Shown here: piece after piece, positions 51,177-59,902 of the stretch
Position numbering within the stretch: the stretch's first letter is position 1
How the letters are laid out: each line of letters begins with the position of its first letter
Assembly (NCBI GenBank): GCA_964615365.1
Contig: CAZTOU010000010.1
Coordinates: 62,001 to 126,000 of the forward strand
From: CAVXZE01 sp964615365
GTDB lineage: Bacteria; Myxococcota_A; UBA9160; UBA6930
Length of the DNA stretch: 64,000 nucleotides
Direction: 5' to 3'
Made by a program: the position numbers and the translations under genes
The notes under the pieces: model-generated
Told to the model about the DNA's origin: nothing
The model's input: only the letters and a program-made list of their open reading frames with translations
Database searches by the model: none

Positions 51177-53642
51177 CTATCCGACCTCGGACAGCTCCGT
51201 GCGGGCGATGAACTCGTCCTGCATGGCCCGACTCAGGTCCACGAAGCGAGCGCTGTAGCCGGCCACGCGCACCAGCAGGTCCTGGTACTCCTCGGGGCGC
51301 TCCTGGGCATCGCGGAGCGTCTCGGCGCCGACCACGTCCACCTGCAGCTGCTGTCCCCCCAGCCGGAAGTAGGTGCGGATCAGATTGCCGAAGTTCAGGG
51401 CGCCCTCCGCACCGCGGATCGCCGACGGGTGGAACTTCAGGTTGAATGCCGATCCGTTCAGGATCCGCCGATAGTCGAACTTGGCCGCCGACTTCATCGC
51501 CAGGGTCGGCCCCTTCCGATCTCTTCCGTGCGCAGGAGAGATCCCCACCGAGAGGGGAGTTCCGCGCTTCCTGCCGTCGGGCGTGGCGGCGGTCAGGGCC
51601 CCCATGGCCACGTGGGTGGTCACCGAGTAGACGCTGGTGGAGAAGGAGCCGCCTCTCGGATTTGGATATCTGTCGAGCTCGCCGGAGAAGATCTCGATCA
51701 GCTCCCGGGCGATCTCATCCACCTCGTCCTCGTCGTTGCCGTACTTCGGCGCCCGGTTGAGGAACATCATCCGGGTGTCCTCGCGACCTTCGAAGTCGTT
51801 CGTGAGGATCTCGATCATCTCGTCCATCGAGATCTTCTTCTCATCGAAGACGAACTTCTTGATCGCCATCAGCGAGTCGGCCACGACGGCGGTCCCCACC
51901 GCGTTGCCCCCGGTGAGGTTGTATCGCGCACCTCCGGACTTGACGTCACGCCCCACTTCGATGCAGTCGCGAATCACCGCGGACTGAAACGGGCAGGGGA
52001 GGAGACCTCTGTGGGCCGCTCCGATCGCCTGGAAGCACGCCGCCAGGTGGTGGATGAAGTGCGCCACCTGGGCCCGGTAGGCATCCTTGAATTCCTGATA
52101 AGACCGGAAGTCTCTCGGATCGCCGGTATCCGCCCCCTCCCTTCCCAGCAGCAGGCTCTTCCCGCCGCCGAGCACCATCTCCAGGCACAGGACGGTGTTG
52201 ACGAAGAAGGCGTCGGTGGAGGCGTAGGTGAGTCCGGAGGGGGTGGGCTCCACGCAGCCGATGATGGCGTAGTCCCGGGCATCCTCCGCGGTCACGCCCC
52301 GCGCCGTGTAGGCGGGGACGATGACGTCGTCGTTCACCACCTGGAGGCTCACCGACCCCCCTGCCATCACCTCCGCCACGCGGCACCGGAACGCCTCGGG
52401 GGTCTCCGCGTGGAGCCTGGCTGCGGAGTTCGGTTGGATGGTCTTCATCTCCTCCGCGGCGTCGAGAAACAGGAAGGAGAGATCGTTGGTCGCGTCCCGG
52501 CCCTGCCGATCGACGCCGCCGATGGTGACCTCGAGGAAGGAGGTGTTTCCCCCGATTCCGATCGTCGCGATCCCCTCCATGAGATCGACGGTCTCGCTCG
52601 CCTTGAGGAAGAGACACTCGATCAGCTCGAGGGCGTCCTCGCGGGCCAGGTCGCCACGCTGGAGCTCCCCCTGCAGCAGCGGCCAGAGGATCTGGTCCAG
52701 CCTGCCGAAGGCGTGGGCCACCCCCCCGTCGTCGAGCATCACCCCGAGGTGCACGAACCAGACGAGCTGGAGCGCCTCCCAGAAGCTGCGCGGCGGCCGG
52801 GCGGAAACGCCCCGGCAGATCTCGGCGATCTCCCTGAGCTCCCCTCGCCTCTCGGGATCCGTCTCTTCCCGAGCCATCTCGGCGGCCAGCGCGCCGTAGC
52901 GCGCCGCAAAGCGAACCATGCCGCCCACGGCGATGGACGCCGCTCGCAGAAACTGCCGCCTCTCCAACCCATCAGGCGTGCTGAGGTCGAGCCCGGCCAA
53001 CTCCCGCTCGATCCGGTCCGCGATTCCCGTGAGACCCAGCTCCACCACCATCTGGTAGTCGGGTGAGCAGTGCCCCACCCCGTTCAGGAACTCGTTCTCG
53101 ACGACGAATACACCCGCCTCCAGGGCGGTCGAAGACTCCGGAGCGAGCAGCGCCGCGAAACGGTCCCTCGCCCCTCGCCCCCGCCAGAAGGGGAGGATCT
53201 CGGACCGCAGGGCGGCCTTGTCCTCCTCCGAGACGTGAAACCTCTGCAGCTCGCGCGAGGAGAAGAGATCGAGCTCGGCCTCGATCCAGGCGGGCTTGAC
53301 CTCGGGAAAGAGCGGAGCGCCTACGCGGCGGCTGGTCCGGTGTCCCACCAGCAGCTCTCCCGGGCAGATGCGGATGGGCATCTCCTCCAGGGTCTTCCGA
53401 AAGGCCATGGCCCGGGTCACCTGAGCGGGCTGGTGTGGATTCGCCCGGTACACGTCGGTGTAGCAGCGAGCCCTCTCGATGCAGACCTCCCAGGGGCTGG
53501 TAAGGACCTCCCGTCGGAGCGCCCTCACCCTCTCGGTGCAACCCCGTCCCGAAGCCGGGGGGAGTGCTCTGTCCTTCTCGATCTTCGTTCGCCTTCGGCT
53601 CGCTGCGCGACCTTCGGTCTTGCCTTCCGCGGCTTGCGCCAT
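51177..53642 (-). CDS. Glycyl-radical enzyme (PFL/glycerol-dehydratase family)
   Basis: An 821-residue enzyme. The active-site Cys is in YAIIGCVEPTPSGLTY (Cys about 463, Glu 465), the C-x-E pair of dehydratases, lyases and arylacetate decarboxylases rather than PFL itself. The radical loop RVAGYSARFVDL (Gly near 795) is intact. Other motifs: SFWEALQLVWFVHLGVM, GGNTSFLEVTIGGVD and RGLLPCPFQSAVIRDC. It needs the adjacent activase and anaerobic conditions. Because it sits with paaK and indolepyruvate oxidoreductase genes, an arylacetate or related decarboxylase is possible; glycerol/choline-type chemistry is not excluded. Specificity cannot be assigned from the motifs. Confidence 0.9.
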   Translation of the reverse strand: MAQAAEGKTEGRAASRRRTKIEKDRALPPASGRGCTERVRALRREVLTSPWEVCIERARCYTDVYRANPHQPAQVTRAMAFRKTLEEMPIRICPGELLVGHRTSRRVGAPLFPEVKPAWIEAELDLFSSRELQRFHVSEEDKAALRSEILPFWRGRGARDRFAALLAPESSTALEAGVFVVENEFLNGVGHCSPDYQMVVELGLTGIADRIERELAGLDLSTPDGLERRQFLRAASIAVGGMVRFAARYGALAAEMAREETDPERRGELREIAEICRGVSARPPRSFWEALQLVWFVHLGVMLDDGGVAHAFGRLDQILWPLLQGELQRGDLAREDALELIECLFLKASETVDLMEGIATIGIGGNTSFLEVTIGGVDRQGRDATNDLSFLFLDAAEEMKTIQPNSAARLHAETPEAFRCRVAEVMAGGSVSLQVVNDDVIVPAYTARGVTAEDARDYAIIGCVEPTPSGLTYASTDAFFVNTVLCLEMVLGGGKSLLLGREGADTGDPRDFRSYQEFKDAYRAQVAHFIHHLAACFQAIGAAHRGLLPCPFQSAVIRDCIEVGRDVKSGGARYNLTGGNAVGTAVVADSLMAIKKFVFDEKKISMDEMIEILTNDFEGREDTRMMFLNRAPKYGNDEDEVDEIARELIEIFSGELDRYPNPRGGSFSTSVYSVTTHVAMGALTAATPDGRKRGTPLSVGISPAHGRDRKGPTLAMKSAAKFDYRRILNGSAFNLKFHPSAIRGAEGALNFGNLIRTYFRLGGQQLQVDVVGAETLRDAQERPEEYQDLLVRVAGYSARFVDLSRAMQDEFIARTELSEVG

Positions 53643-53679
53643 CCCGCCGTGCCTCCGCGGGTCGATCCTCGTCTCGAGG

Positions 53680-54573
53680 CTAACCCCCTACCCTGACCAG
53701 GATACCCCTCTCTTCGAAGATCTTCCCGATCGCCTGCATCTCCGCCTCGCTGGGCGCATCGAGCTGGAGAGCGGGCTGGCGGCTACCGACCAGGTCTCGC
53801 TTGGCCTCTCCCCATCCGTGGTAGGGAAGGAGGTGAACCTGCTCGAACCTCCCCTCGAGGCATGCGGCGATCTGATCCAGATTGGCGGGAAGCGCCGTGT
53901 GCTCGGGGACGATCGGGACCCTGGGGATGACCGCGACCTCCGATCGGCGGAGCTCGTCCAGGTTGGACAGGATCCGCTCATTGGTCGACCCGGTGAAGGC
54001 CTTGTGGAGGGAGGAATCGATGGCCTTGACGTCGTAGAGGATCAGATCGACGAAGGGGAGGATCCTCTGAAACGCGTCGAAGCCGACCGCCCCGCTGGTC
54101 TCGACGGCCACCGAGATCCCCGCGTCGCGACAGGCGGAGCAGAACTCCTCCACGAAGTCGATCTGGAGCAGGGGCTCTCCTCCCGAGAGGGTCACCCCCC
54201 CGCCCGAATCCTCGTAGAAGGGGCGGTCCCGGAGCACCTCGCGGAGCAGCGCGTCCCTCTCCCATTTCTCTCCGAAGATTCGCAGGGCCTCCGCATGACA
54301 CGGGTCGATGCAGTCCCCACAGACGGTGCAGCGGGCCCTGTCGATCCGCTTGTCCCCGCGGAGGATCGCCCCTTCTGGGCAGGCCTCCTCGCAGTGGTGG
54401 CAGCCGATGCACCGGTCCCGTGCGAACCCGATCTCGGGACGGCGCTGCATGGATTCCGGGTTCTGGCACCACCGGCAGCGGAGCGGGCACCCCTTGAAGA
54501 ATACGACGGTCCGGATCCCCGGGCCGTCGTGCACCGAATAGCGCTGGATGTCGAAGACCAGCGCCTCGCTCAC
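53680..54573 (-). CDS. Glycyl-radical enzyme activating protein
   Basis: A 297-residue radical SAM activase. Cluster motif FFKGCPLRCRWCQNPES gives Cys 29, 33 and 36; a ferredoxin insert with CIGCHHCEEACP and CTVCGDCIDPCH (residues about 55-90) holds two extra [4Fe-4S] clusters, as in activases of GDH, HPAD and CutC types. Later motifs are GGVTLSGGEPLLQ and VDLILYDVKAID. It abstracts the Gly hydrogen of the enzyme encoded next. GTG start overlaps the paaK stop (GTGA), and 37 bp separate it from the glycyl-radical gene. Confidence 0.93.
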   Translation of the reverse strand: MSEALVFDIQRYSVHDGPGIRTVVFFKGCPLRCRWCQNPESMQRRPEIGFARDRCIGCHHCEEACPEGAILRGDKRIDRARCTVCGDCIDPCHAEALRIFGEKWERDALLREVLRDRPFYEDSGGGVTLSGGEPLLQIDFVEEFCSACRDAGISVAVETSGAVGFDAFQRILPFVDLILYDVKAIDSSLHKAFTGSTNERILSNLDELRRSEVAVIPRVPIVPEHTALPANLDQIAACLEGRFEQVHLLPYHGWGEAKRDLVGSRQPALQLDAPSEAEMQAIGKIFEERGILVRVGG

Positions 54574-55883
54574 GAATCGTCGCTCCGCCGGTCGCAGACG
54601 TGCTTCGCCTTTCCCTGGGAGCGCTCGATCTCTCCCTCCGCCAGAATCCGAACCCGCGTGGCCAGACCGACGTAGGACTTGACCTCGTGCTGCAGCGCCT
54701 CGGCGATGCGGCGTCTCTCGGACTCATCCGCACTCGCGTGGGCCGGGTGCATCTCCACCAGCACGTCGAGCCGATCCAGATGGCCGTCCCGGTAGAGATC
54801 GAGCAGGTAGTAGGGGGAAAGCTGCGGCTGGGCGAGCACCAGCTCCTCGATCTGGGTGGGGTAGACGTTGACTCCACGAATGATCAGCATGTCGTCGCTT
54901 CGCGCCGCTACCCGCGCCATGCGCCGCATGCAACCGATGTTGGGCGGAAGCAGGCGGGTCAGATCGCGGGTGCGGTAGCGGATCATCGGCAGCGCCTCTT
55001 TGGTGAGCGTGGTCAGCACCAGCTCCCCTTCCTCGCCCTCCGGGAGCACCTCGCCGCTCTCGGGATCGATGACCTCCGGGTAGAAGTGGTCCTCCCAGAC
55101 GGTCGGAGCCCCCTTGGACTCCGCGAACTCCTGGGAGACGCCCGGGCCCACCACCTCCGAGAGCCCGTAGAGATCGAGCGCCTCGATTCCGAAGCGCCCC
55201 TCGATCTCCTTCCGCATCGGCTCGCTCCAGGGCTCGGCTCCGAAGATTCCGATCCGGAGCGAGCTGTCTCGAGGGTCGATTCCTTGACGCTCGAACTCGT
55301 CGGCGATGGTCAGCACGTAGGAGGGCGTGCCCATCAGGACGTCGGGCTCCAGGTCGGTGATCAGCTGAACCTGTCGCGCCGTCTGACCCACCGACACCGG
55401 GATCACCGCGCAGCCGAGGGACTCGGCCCCGTAGTGAGCACCGAGCCCACCCGTGAAGAGCCCGTAGCCGAATGCCACGTGGAGCGTGTCTCCCGGCCGC
55501 ACGCCGGCCACCTGGAGCGACCGGGCCACCAGCTCCGTCCAGACCTGGATGTCGCTGCGCGTATAGCCGACCACGGTCGACTTCCCGGTCGTGCCGCTCG
55601 ATGCGTGCACGCGCACCAGGTCCTCCCGCGGCACGGCGAAGAGGCCGAAGGGGTAGTTGTCGCGCAGGTCTTGCTTGGTGGTGAAGGGAAAGCGCGCCAG
55701 ATCTCCGAGCGACTCGAGGTGCTGGGGTCGGACGCCGGCCGCGTCGAACTTCGCGCGATAGGCGGGGACGTTGGCGTAGACGCTCTCGAGCGTCTGCCGC
55801 AGCCGCTCGAGCTGCAGCTCCTCGAGCTGCTCGGTCGTGCCCGTGCGGATCAATGGGTTCTCGGGGAGTGTCGGTTCCGTCAT
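54570..55883 (-). CDS. paaK: Phenylacetate-CoA ligase
   Basis: A 437-residue adenylate-forming enzyme. Motifs: FTTKQDLRDNYPFGLFAVPR, the phosphate loop VHASSGTTGKSTVVGYTRSD, GVSVGQTARQ-like spacing, the adenylation motif DLYGLSEVVGPGV and the Lys-bearing C-terminal subdomain with RGVNVYPTQIEELV. It makes phenylacetyl-CoA or another arylacetyl-CoA from the free acid. In this operon it pairs with indolepyruvate oxidoreductase, which makes the same CoA esters from arylpyruvates. It follows paaI by 24 bp. Confidence 0.93.
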   Translation of the reverse strand: MTEPTLPENPLIRTGTTEQLEELQLERLRQTLESVYANVPAYRAKFDAAGVRPQHLESLGDLARFPFTTKQDLRDNYPFGLFAVPREDLVRVHASSGTTGKSTVVGYTRSDIQVWTELVARSLQVAGVRPGDTLHVAFGYGLFTGGLGAHYGAESLGCAVIPVSVGQTARQVQLITDLEPDVLMGTPSYVLTIADEFERQGIDPRDSSLRIGIFGAEPWSEPMRKEIEGRFGIEALDLYGLSEVVGPGVSQEFAESKGAPTVWEDHFYPEVIDPESGEVLPEGEEGELVLTTLTKEALPMIRYRTRDLTRLLPPNIGCMRRMARVAARSDDMLIIRGVNVYPTQIEELVLAQPQLSPYYLLDLYRDGHLDRLDVLVEMHPAHASADESERRRIAEALQHEVKSYVGLATRVRILAEGEIERSQGKAKHVCDRRSDDS

Positions 55884-55907
55884 CTCTTCCTGCTCTACTG
55901 GATCGGC

Positions 55908-56381
55908 TCAGTCGCCGTGCTGATTCGAATTCTCCGGAGCCTCCAGCTCCGGGAAGATCGCCCCGGCGACGCAGCGGGAGCGGCCGCGGAAGAACGCGAT
56001 CGGCTCGCCATCCTGGTCCACGACCCGAACGTCGTAGATACCGCTGCGGCCGACCAGGGAACGCTCTTCGGCGTTCGCCGTCAACCGATCGCCTCGTCGG
56101 GCGACGCGAACGTAGTCGATGCTGGAGCCCGCGGCGACGGTCTTTCGATTGCGGCTGTTGCACGAGTACTCGAAGGCGCAGTCCGCCAGCGAGAAGATGA
56201 TGCCGCCGTGACAGGTCTCCACGCTGTTGGTCATGTCGTCGCGCACCAGGAGGCTCACGCGCGCCCGGCCCGGCGCCATCTCGTCGAGGGTGACGCCCAA
56301 CGCGCGCGCCAGACGGTTCCTCTCGTGCATGTGAGCCCCGCACGCCTCGGCGATTTCCTGCGGCGAACGATCCTTCCTCAT
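55908..56381 (-). CDS. paaI: Arylacetyl-CoA thioesterase (PaaI, hotdog fold)
   Basis: A 157-residue hotdog protein matching PaaI: DEMAPGRARVSLLVRDDMTN, then NSVETCHGGIIFSLADCAFEYSCNS with the Gly-Gly and Asp that contact substrate, then GSSIDYVRVARRGDRLTANA. PaaI releases CoA from stalled phenylacetyl-CoA intermediates. Its start overlaps the korG stop by four bases, tying it to the oxidoreductase genes upstream. Confidence 0.88.
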   Translation of the reverse strand: MRKDRSPQEIAEACGAHMHERNRLARALGVTLDEMAPGRARVSLLVRDDMTNSVETCHGGIIFSLADCAFEYSCNSRNRKTVAAGSSIDYVRVARRGDRLTANAEERSLVGRSGIYDVRVVDQDGEPIAFFRGRSRCVAGAIFPELEAPENSNQHGD

Positions 56382-56971
56382 GCCGGGCTCCCTCCTTCGG
56401 CGAACTCCAGTGTCACCGAGGAAGGCGACGAAGCGCTCAGGCGGCGGCCGGCCGCTGCGGCTTCGAGATTGAGGTCGACGAAGCGGGCCGGGCTGGTGCT
56501 CCGGATCGCATCCTCCAAAGACGAGGCGCTGCAGAGATCCGCGAGCCGCGCCAGCGCGCCGAGACCGACCAGGTTCGCGACGCGCGGATCGCCGAGCTCC
56601 TGGGCCGAGTCGAGGAGCGGCAGGGCGAACAGGGCGAAGTCACCCCGGGGAGGATGCGGAACGCGCTTCTGGTCCAGCAGCACCAGACCCCGCGGCTTCA
56701 TCCGCTGCGCGGTCGGCTCGGCCGCAATCTGATCGAGGATCAGCGCGCTGTCGAGCGCCGTGGCGAGCGGAAAGTCGAGGGCGCCGTCGCTGGCCACCAG
56801 GTCGGTCCGGCTCATCCCGCCGCGCGAGGTCGGCTCGAAGCTCTGCGACTGCGCCACACAGAGGCCCTCGAGCGTGAGCGCCTCGGCCAGGATGGCGCCC
56901 GCCACCAGCAGTCCCTGCCCTCCGCTCCCGCAGAGCCGGATCTCGATCTCCCGCGAGATCCGCTCAGCCAT
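56378..56971 (-). CDS. korG: 2-oxoacid:ferredoxin oxidoreductase gamma subunit
   Basis: A 197-residue protein with the gamma-subunit signature EIRLCGSGGQGLLVAGAILA at the start (GxGGQG) followed by SFEPTSRGGMSRTDLVAS and LILDQIAAEPTAQR. The fold binds the CoA nucleotide. It completes the korA-korB pair immediately upstream; the genes overlap by 8 bases. The preferred oxoacid (2-oxoglutarate, branched or aromatic) cannot be fixed from the sequence. Confidence 0.88.
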   Translation of the reverse strand: MAERISREIEIRLCGSGGQGLLVAGAILAEALTLEGLCVAQSQSFEPTSRGGMSRTDLVASDGALDFPLATALDSALILDQIAAEPTAQRMKPRGLVLLDQKRVPHPPRGDFALFALPLLDSAQELGDPRVANLVGLGALARLADLCSASSLEDAIRSTSPARFVDLNLEAAAAGRRLSASSPSSVTLEFAEGGSPA

Positions 56972-57797
56972 CTCTCCTCCTGGCGGCGCGGCTGCGCAAG
57001 ACCTCCAGGTATTCGGGACGCTCGTGATGCGCCAGCACCCCGGTCTTCCAGGAGCCGGGCCGGAAGGGTCGCTCGTCTTCGCCCCCGTAGGATTCGGGAC
57101 GGACTCCCTCCTTCTGGCGCAGGATCATCTCCGGCGAGCTCCCCAGGTCGTTCTTGCGCCCGTAGATCTCGGTGCAGTCCGACAGCACCTCGATGAACGA
57201 AAAGCCGCGGTGTGCGATCCCCTCCTTGATCAGCTTCACCAGCGCCGGCGCCTGCATGGTGGTCTCGCGTCCGACCAGGCCGGCCCCGGCCGCGGCGGCC
57301 AGCGCGCAGGCATCGAACCCCGGCTCGTGGTTTCCCAGCGGCGTGGTGGTGGTGAATCGATCCTCGCTGGTAGTCGGTGAGACCTGCCCCCCGGTCATCC
57401 CGTAGATCTCGTTGTTCAGCATGAGACAGGTGAGATCGAGGTTTCGCCGGCAGGCGTGTACCAGATGATTCCCGCCGATCGCCAGGCAGTCGCCGTCGCC
57501 CGTCACGACGATCACCTCGAGGTCGGGTCTGGCGAGCTTCAGGCCCGTAGCGAAGGTGATGGGACGCCCGTGCGTGACGTGGACCGTGTTGGCGTCGACG
57601 TAGGCCGCGATCCTCCCCGAGCAGCCGATCCCGGAGACCAGCGTCAGTCGGTCCCGGGAAATGCCGAGCTCGTGGATGGCCCGGAGCAGCGCGCGGAGCG
57701 CGATCCCGTGACCGCAACCCGGGCACATGAAGTGCGGCATCATCGCTTCGCGCAGCCAATCGCGAATCTCGAAGCGGCTCTCGGTCCCGTCAGCCAC
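56964..57797 (-). CDS. korB: 2-oxoacid:ferredoxin oxidoreductase beta subunit (ThDP-binding)
   Basis: A 277-residue protein. It has FMCPGCGHGIALRALLRA at the N terminus, VSGIGCSGRIAAY, and the thiamine-diphosphate motif VVTGDGDCLAIGGNHLVHA ending in LNNEIYGMTGGQVSPTT. The Cys in CPGCG and CSG are typical of KorB. With KorA and KorG it oxidatively decarboxylates a 2-oxoacid to acyl-CoA and reduces ferredoxin. It lacks its own ferredoxin domain. Overlaps both neighbours by 8 bases. Confidence 0.92.
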   Translation of the reverse strand: MADGTESRFEIRDWLREAMMPHFMCPGCGHGIALRALLRAIHELGISRDRLTLVSGIGCSGRIAAYVDANTVHVTHGRPITFATGLKLARPDLEVIVVTGDGDCLAIGGNHLVHACRRNLDLTCLMLNNEIYGMTGGQVSPTTSEDRFTTTTPLGNHEPGFDACALAAAAGAGLVGRETTMQAPALVKLIKEGIAHRGFSFIEVLSDCTEIYGRKNDLGSSPEMILRQKEGVRPESYGGEDERPFRPGSWKTGVLAHHERPEYLEVLRSRAARRRDG

Positions 57798-58947
57798 GGC
57801 TCGCCAGCCCCCTCAACCGCTCCAGAATCTCGCCCGGCGCGATCGGCTGTCCGTCGATTCGGCCGAGCCGCTCGACCCCGCCGCCGGGTGCGCAGTGGCG
57901 CTCCACTTCGAGGCAGAGCTGCCCCGCGCTCATCTCCGGCACCAGCACCGCGGCGGCGCGTTCGGCGACCTCGCGAAACGCCTGCTCCGGAAAGGGCCAG
58001 ATGGTGATTGGGCGGAAGAGGCCCGCTCGGATCCCCTCCTCGCGCGCCTGCCGGACCGCGCGCAGCGCGGAGCGCGCCGTGATTCCGTAGGCCACGACCA
58101 GCACCTCGGCGTCCTGGCAGTCGACCGTCTCGAAGGACTCGATGGCCTCGCGGTGTCGGTCGAGCTTGCCGAGCAGGCGACCCATCACCCGATCCACGGC
58201 TGCGGGATCCTGGGTCGGAAAGCCGTCCTCGGCATGGGTCAGTCCGGTGATGTGGATCCGGTAGCCGTCGCCGGGACGCGCCATCACCGGGATTCCGTCG
58301 TCGCCGGCGGCGTAGGGCTGGAACTCCTCTCTGGGACCGTTCTCCCAGTGGCGCTCGACGACCTCGGGCGCACCGCGGGCGGGCAGCTCGACGGTCTCGA
58401 TCAGATGCCCCACCACCTCGTCGTACAGCACCACCACGGGCACGCGGTAGCGCTCCGACAGGTTGAAGGCCCGCACCGTCTCCGACCAGATCTCGGCCAC
58501 CGACGCGGGCGTGAGCACGATCACGGGATGGTCCCCGTGCGCCCCCCAGCGCGCCTGCATCAGGTCGCTCTGCGAGGGCCGCGTGGGCATCCCGGTCCCG
58601 GGGCCACCGCGCATCACGTTCACGATCACACAGGGGATCTCGGTTCCGGATGCGAAGCCCAGGTGCTCCTGCAGCAGCGAGAAGCCGGGGCCGCTGGTGG
58701 CGGTCATCGCCCTCATGCCTCCCAGCGATGCACCCAGCACTGCGCCCAATGAGGCGATCTCGTCCTCCATCTGGATGAAGATGCCGTCCACCCTGGGAAG
58801 CTCGACGGCCATCCGCTCGGCGACCTCCGAGGACGGAGTGATCGGGTAGCCGGCGTAGAAGCGGCAGCCCGCCGCCACCGCTCCGAGGGCGCAGGCGTGG
58901 TTCCCCTGCAGGTTCCGTCTGGTTCCGGCGGTCTCGGGAGCGGGCAT
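57790..58947 (-). CDS. korA: 2-oxoacid:ferredoxin oxidoreductase alpha subunit
   Basis: A 385-residue protein starting at ATG directly after the iorB UAG. It follows KorA: GNHACALGAVAAGCRFYAGY then PITPSSEVAERMA, MEDEIASLGAVLGASLGG, MTATSGPGFSLLQEHLGFAS and GGPGTGMPTRPSQSDLM, with a C-terminal Rossmann part (LVVAYGITARSALRAVRQAR). It forms the pyrophosphate/substrate half of the enzyme with KorB. The ferredoxin for this complex may be the one fused to IorB just upstream. Confidence 0.92.
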   Translation of the reverse strand: MPAPETAGTRRNLQGNHACALGAVAAGCRFYAGYPITPSSEVAERMAVELPRVDGIFIQMEDEIASLGAVLGASLGGMRAMTATSGPGFSLLQEHLGFASGTEIPCVIVNVMRGGPGTGMPTRPSQSDLMQARWGAHGDHPVIVLTPASVAEIWSETVRAFNLSERYRVPVVVLYDEVVGHLIETVELPARGAPEVVERHWENGPREEFQPYAAGDDGIPVMARPGDGYRIHITGLTHAEDGFPTQDPAAVDRVMGRLLGKLDRHREAIESFETVDCQDAEVLVVAYGITARSALRAVRQAREEGIRAGLFRPITIWPFPEQAFREVAERAAAVLVPEMSAGQLCLEVERHCAPGGGVERLGRIDGQPIAPGEILERLRGLASRG

Positions 58948-59895
58948 CTATCCGACTCCCTCGGAGGGCTCGGGATCGGTCCGCACGCGAATCGCGAAGT
59001 CGGGGCAGAGCCACTCACAGACGCGGCAGCCGCTGCAGGCTCCGGCGTCGGAGACCTCGACGATCCCCGCGTCCCCGATCGCCAGGCAACGCTCGGGACA
59101 GACCGTCACGCAGATGTCGCAGCCCTTGCACCAGTTGGCTTTTTTCTGGTGCGGCGTATTCCCGGGGGGGGCGCGTTCGACTTCGCCCTGGGGTGGGGGG
59201 GCGGGGGCGGCGCCTTCCGGGGCTTCTGCGGGGGGCATTCGAGCCCACTCCCTTCCCCGCTCGAAGGCGGCCCGATTCACGTCGATGGTACGAGGCGGCA
59301 CGCTCGCGTCGATCGCCGCCTGCCACTCCTCGACGGGGAAGTCGAGCACCGTCGAGAGCGCCCCGAGCAGCACCGTGTTGGCGGCGCGCGGATTCCCCAG
59401 CTCCTCGGCTACGCCCAGCGCATCCAGGGCGATGCTCCGCGCAACGGTCCGCTCCACCGTCCGCATTCCGCCCTCCGGATAGGAGCTGCCGGCCCCGGGT
59501 CGCCGGTCGCGGCAGGCGAGGGGAGGAACGATGCGCCGGGTGTCGACCACCAGGGTGCCGAGTTCCGACCGCAGGTAGGGCAGCCAGCGCAGGCCCTCCG
59601 CCCACTCCAGCGCCACTACCACATCCGCCTCTCCCTTGGGGATGGTCGGAGACCAGACCCGGCTTCCGAAGCGCACGTGACTGAACACGACACCGCCGCG
59701 TTTGGCCATGCCGTGCACCTCGCTCTGCTTGACCTCCAGGCCCCGCTGCACGCAGACCTGCGCCAGCACCTTGGAGATCATCAGCACGCCCTGTCCTCCG
59801 ACTCCGACCACCAGCACATTGGTCGGCCGCTCGACCGGTTCCGGGCTCCGGACGCGGTCTTCGTCGTCAACAGGGCGCTGGGGCAGCGTGGTCAC
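58948..59895 (-). CDS. iorB: Indolepyruvate oxidoreductase beta subunit fused to a 2x[4Fe-4S] ferredoxin
   Basis: A 315-residue two-part protein. Residues 25-200 are IorB/gamma-type: VLVVGVGGQGVLMISKVLAQ, EVHGMAKRGGVVFSHVRFG and ALEWAEGLRWLPYL. A Pro/Ala-rich linker (about residues 220-245) leads to a ferredoxin with CKGCDICVTVCPERC and CSGCRVCEWLCPDF. Ordinary IorB lacks the ferredoxin, while KorD proteins consist of one. The fusion can serve as shared electron acceptor for the Ior and Kor complexes. Its stop UAG is directly followed by the korA ATG. Confidence 0.9.
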   Translation of the reverse strand: MTTLPQRPVDDEDRVRSPEPVERPTNVLVVGVGGQGVLMISKVLAQVCVQRGLEVKQSEVHGMAKRGGVVFSHVRFGSRVWSPTIPKGEADVVVALEWAEGLRWLPYLRSELGTLVVDTRRIVPPLACRDRRPGAGSSYPEGGMRTVERTVARSIALDALGVAEELGNPRAANTVLLGALSTVLDFPVEEWQAAIDASVPPRTIDVNRAAFERGREWARMPPAEAPEGAAPAPPPQGEVERAPPGNTPHQKKANWCKGCDICVTVCPERCLAIGDAGIVEVSDAGACSGCRVCEWLCPDFAIRVRTDPEPSEGVG

Positions 59896-59902
59896 GGGAG
59901 CC

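Noticed and set aside
59160..59215. Long G-rich run as a possible regulatory G-quadruplex or frameshift site
   Set aside because: It encodes the Pro/Ala linker of the iorB-ferredoxin fusion in a continuous frame, which explains the composition.
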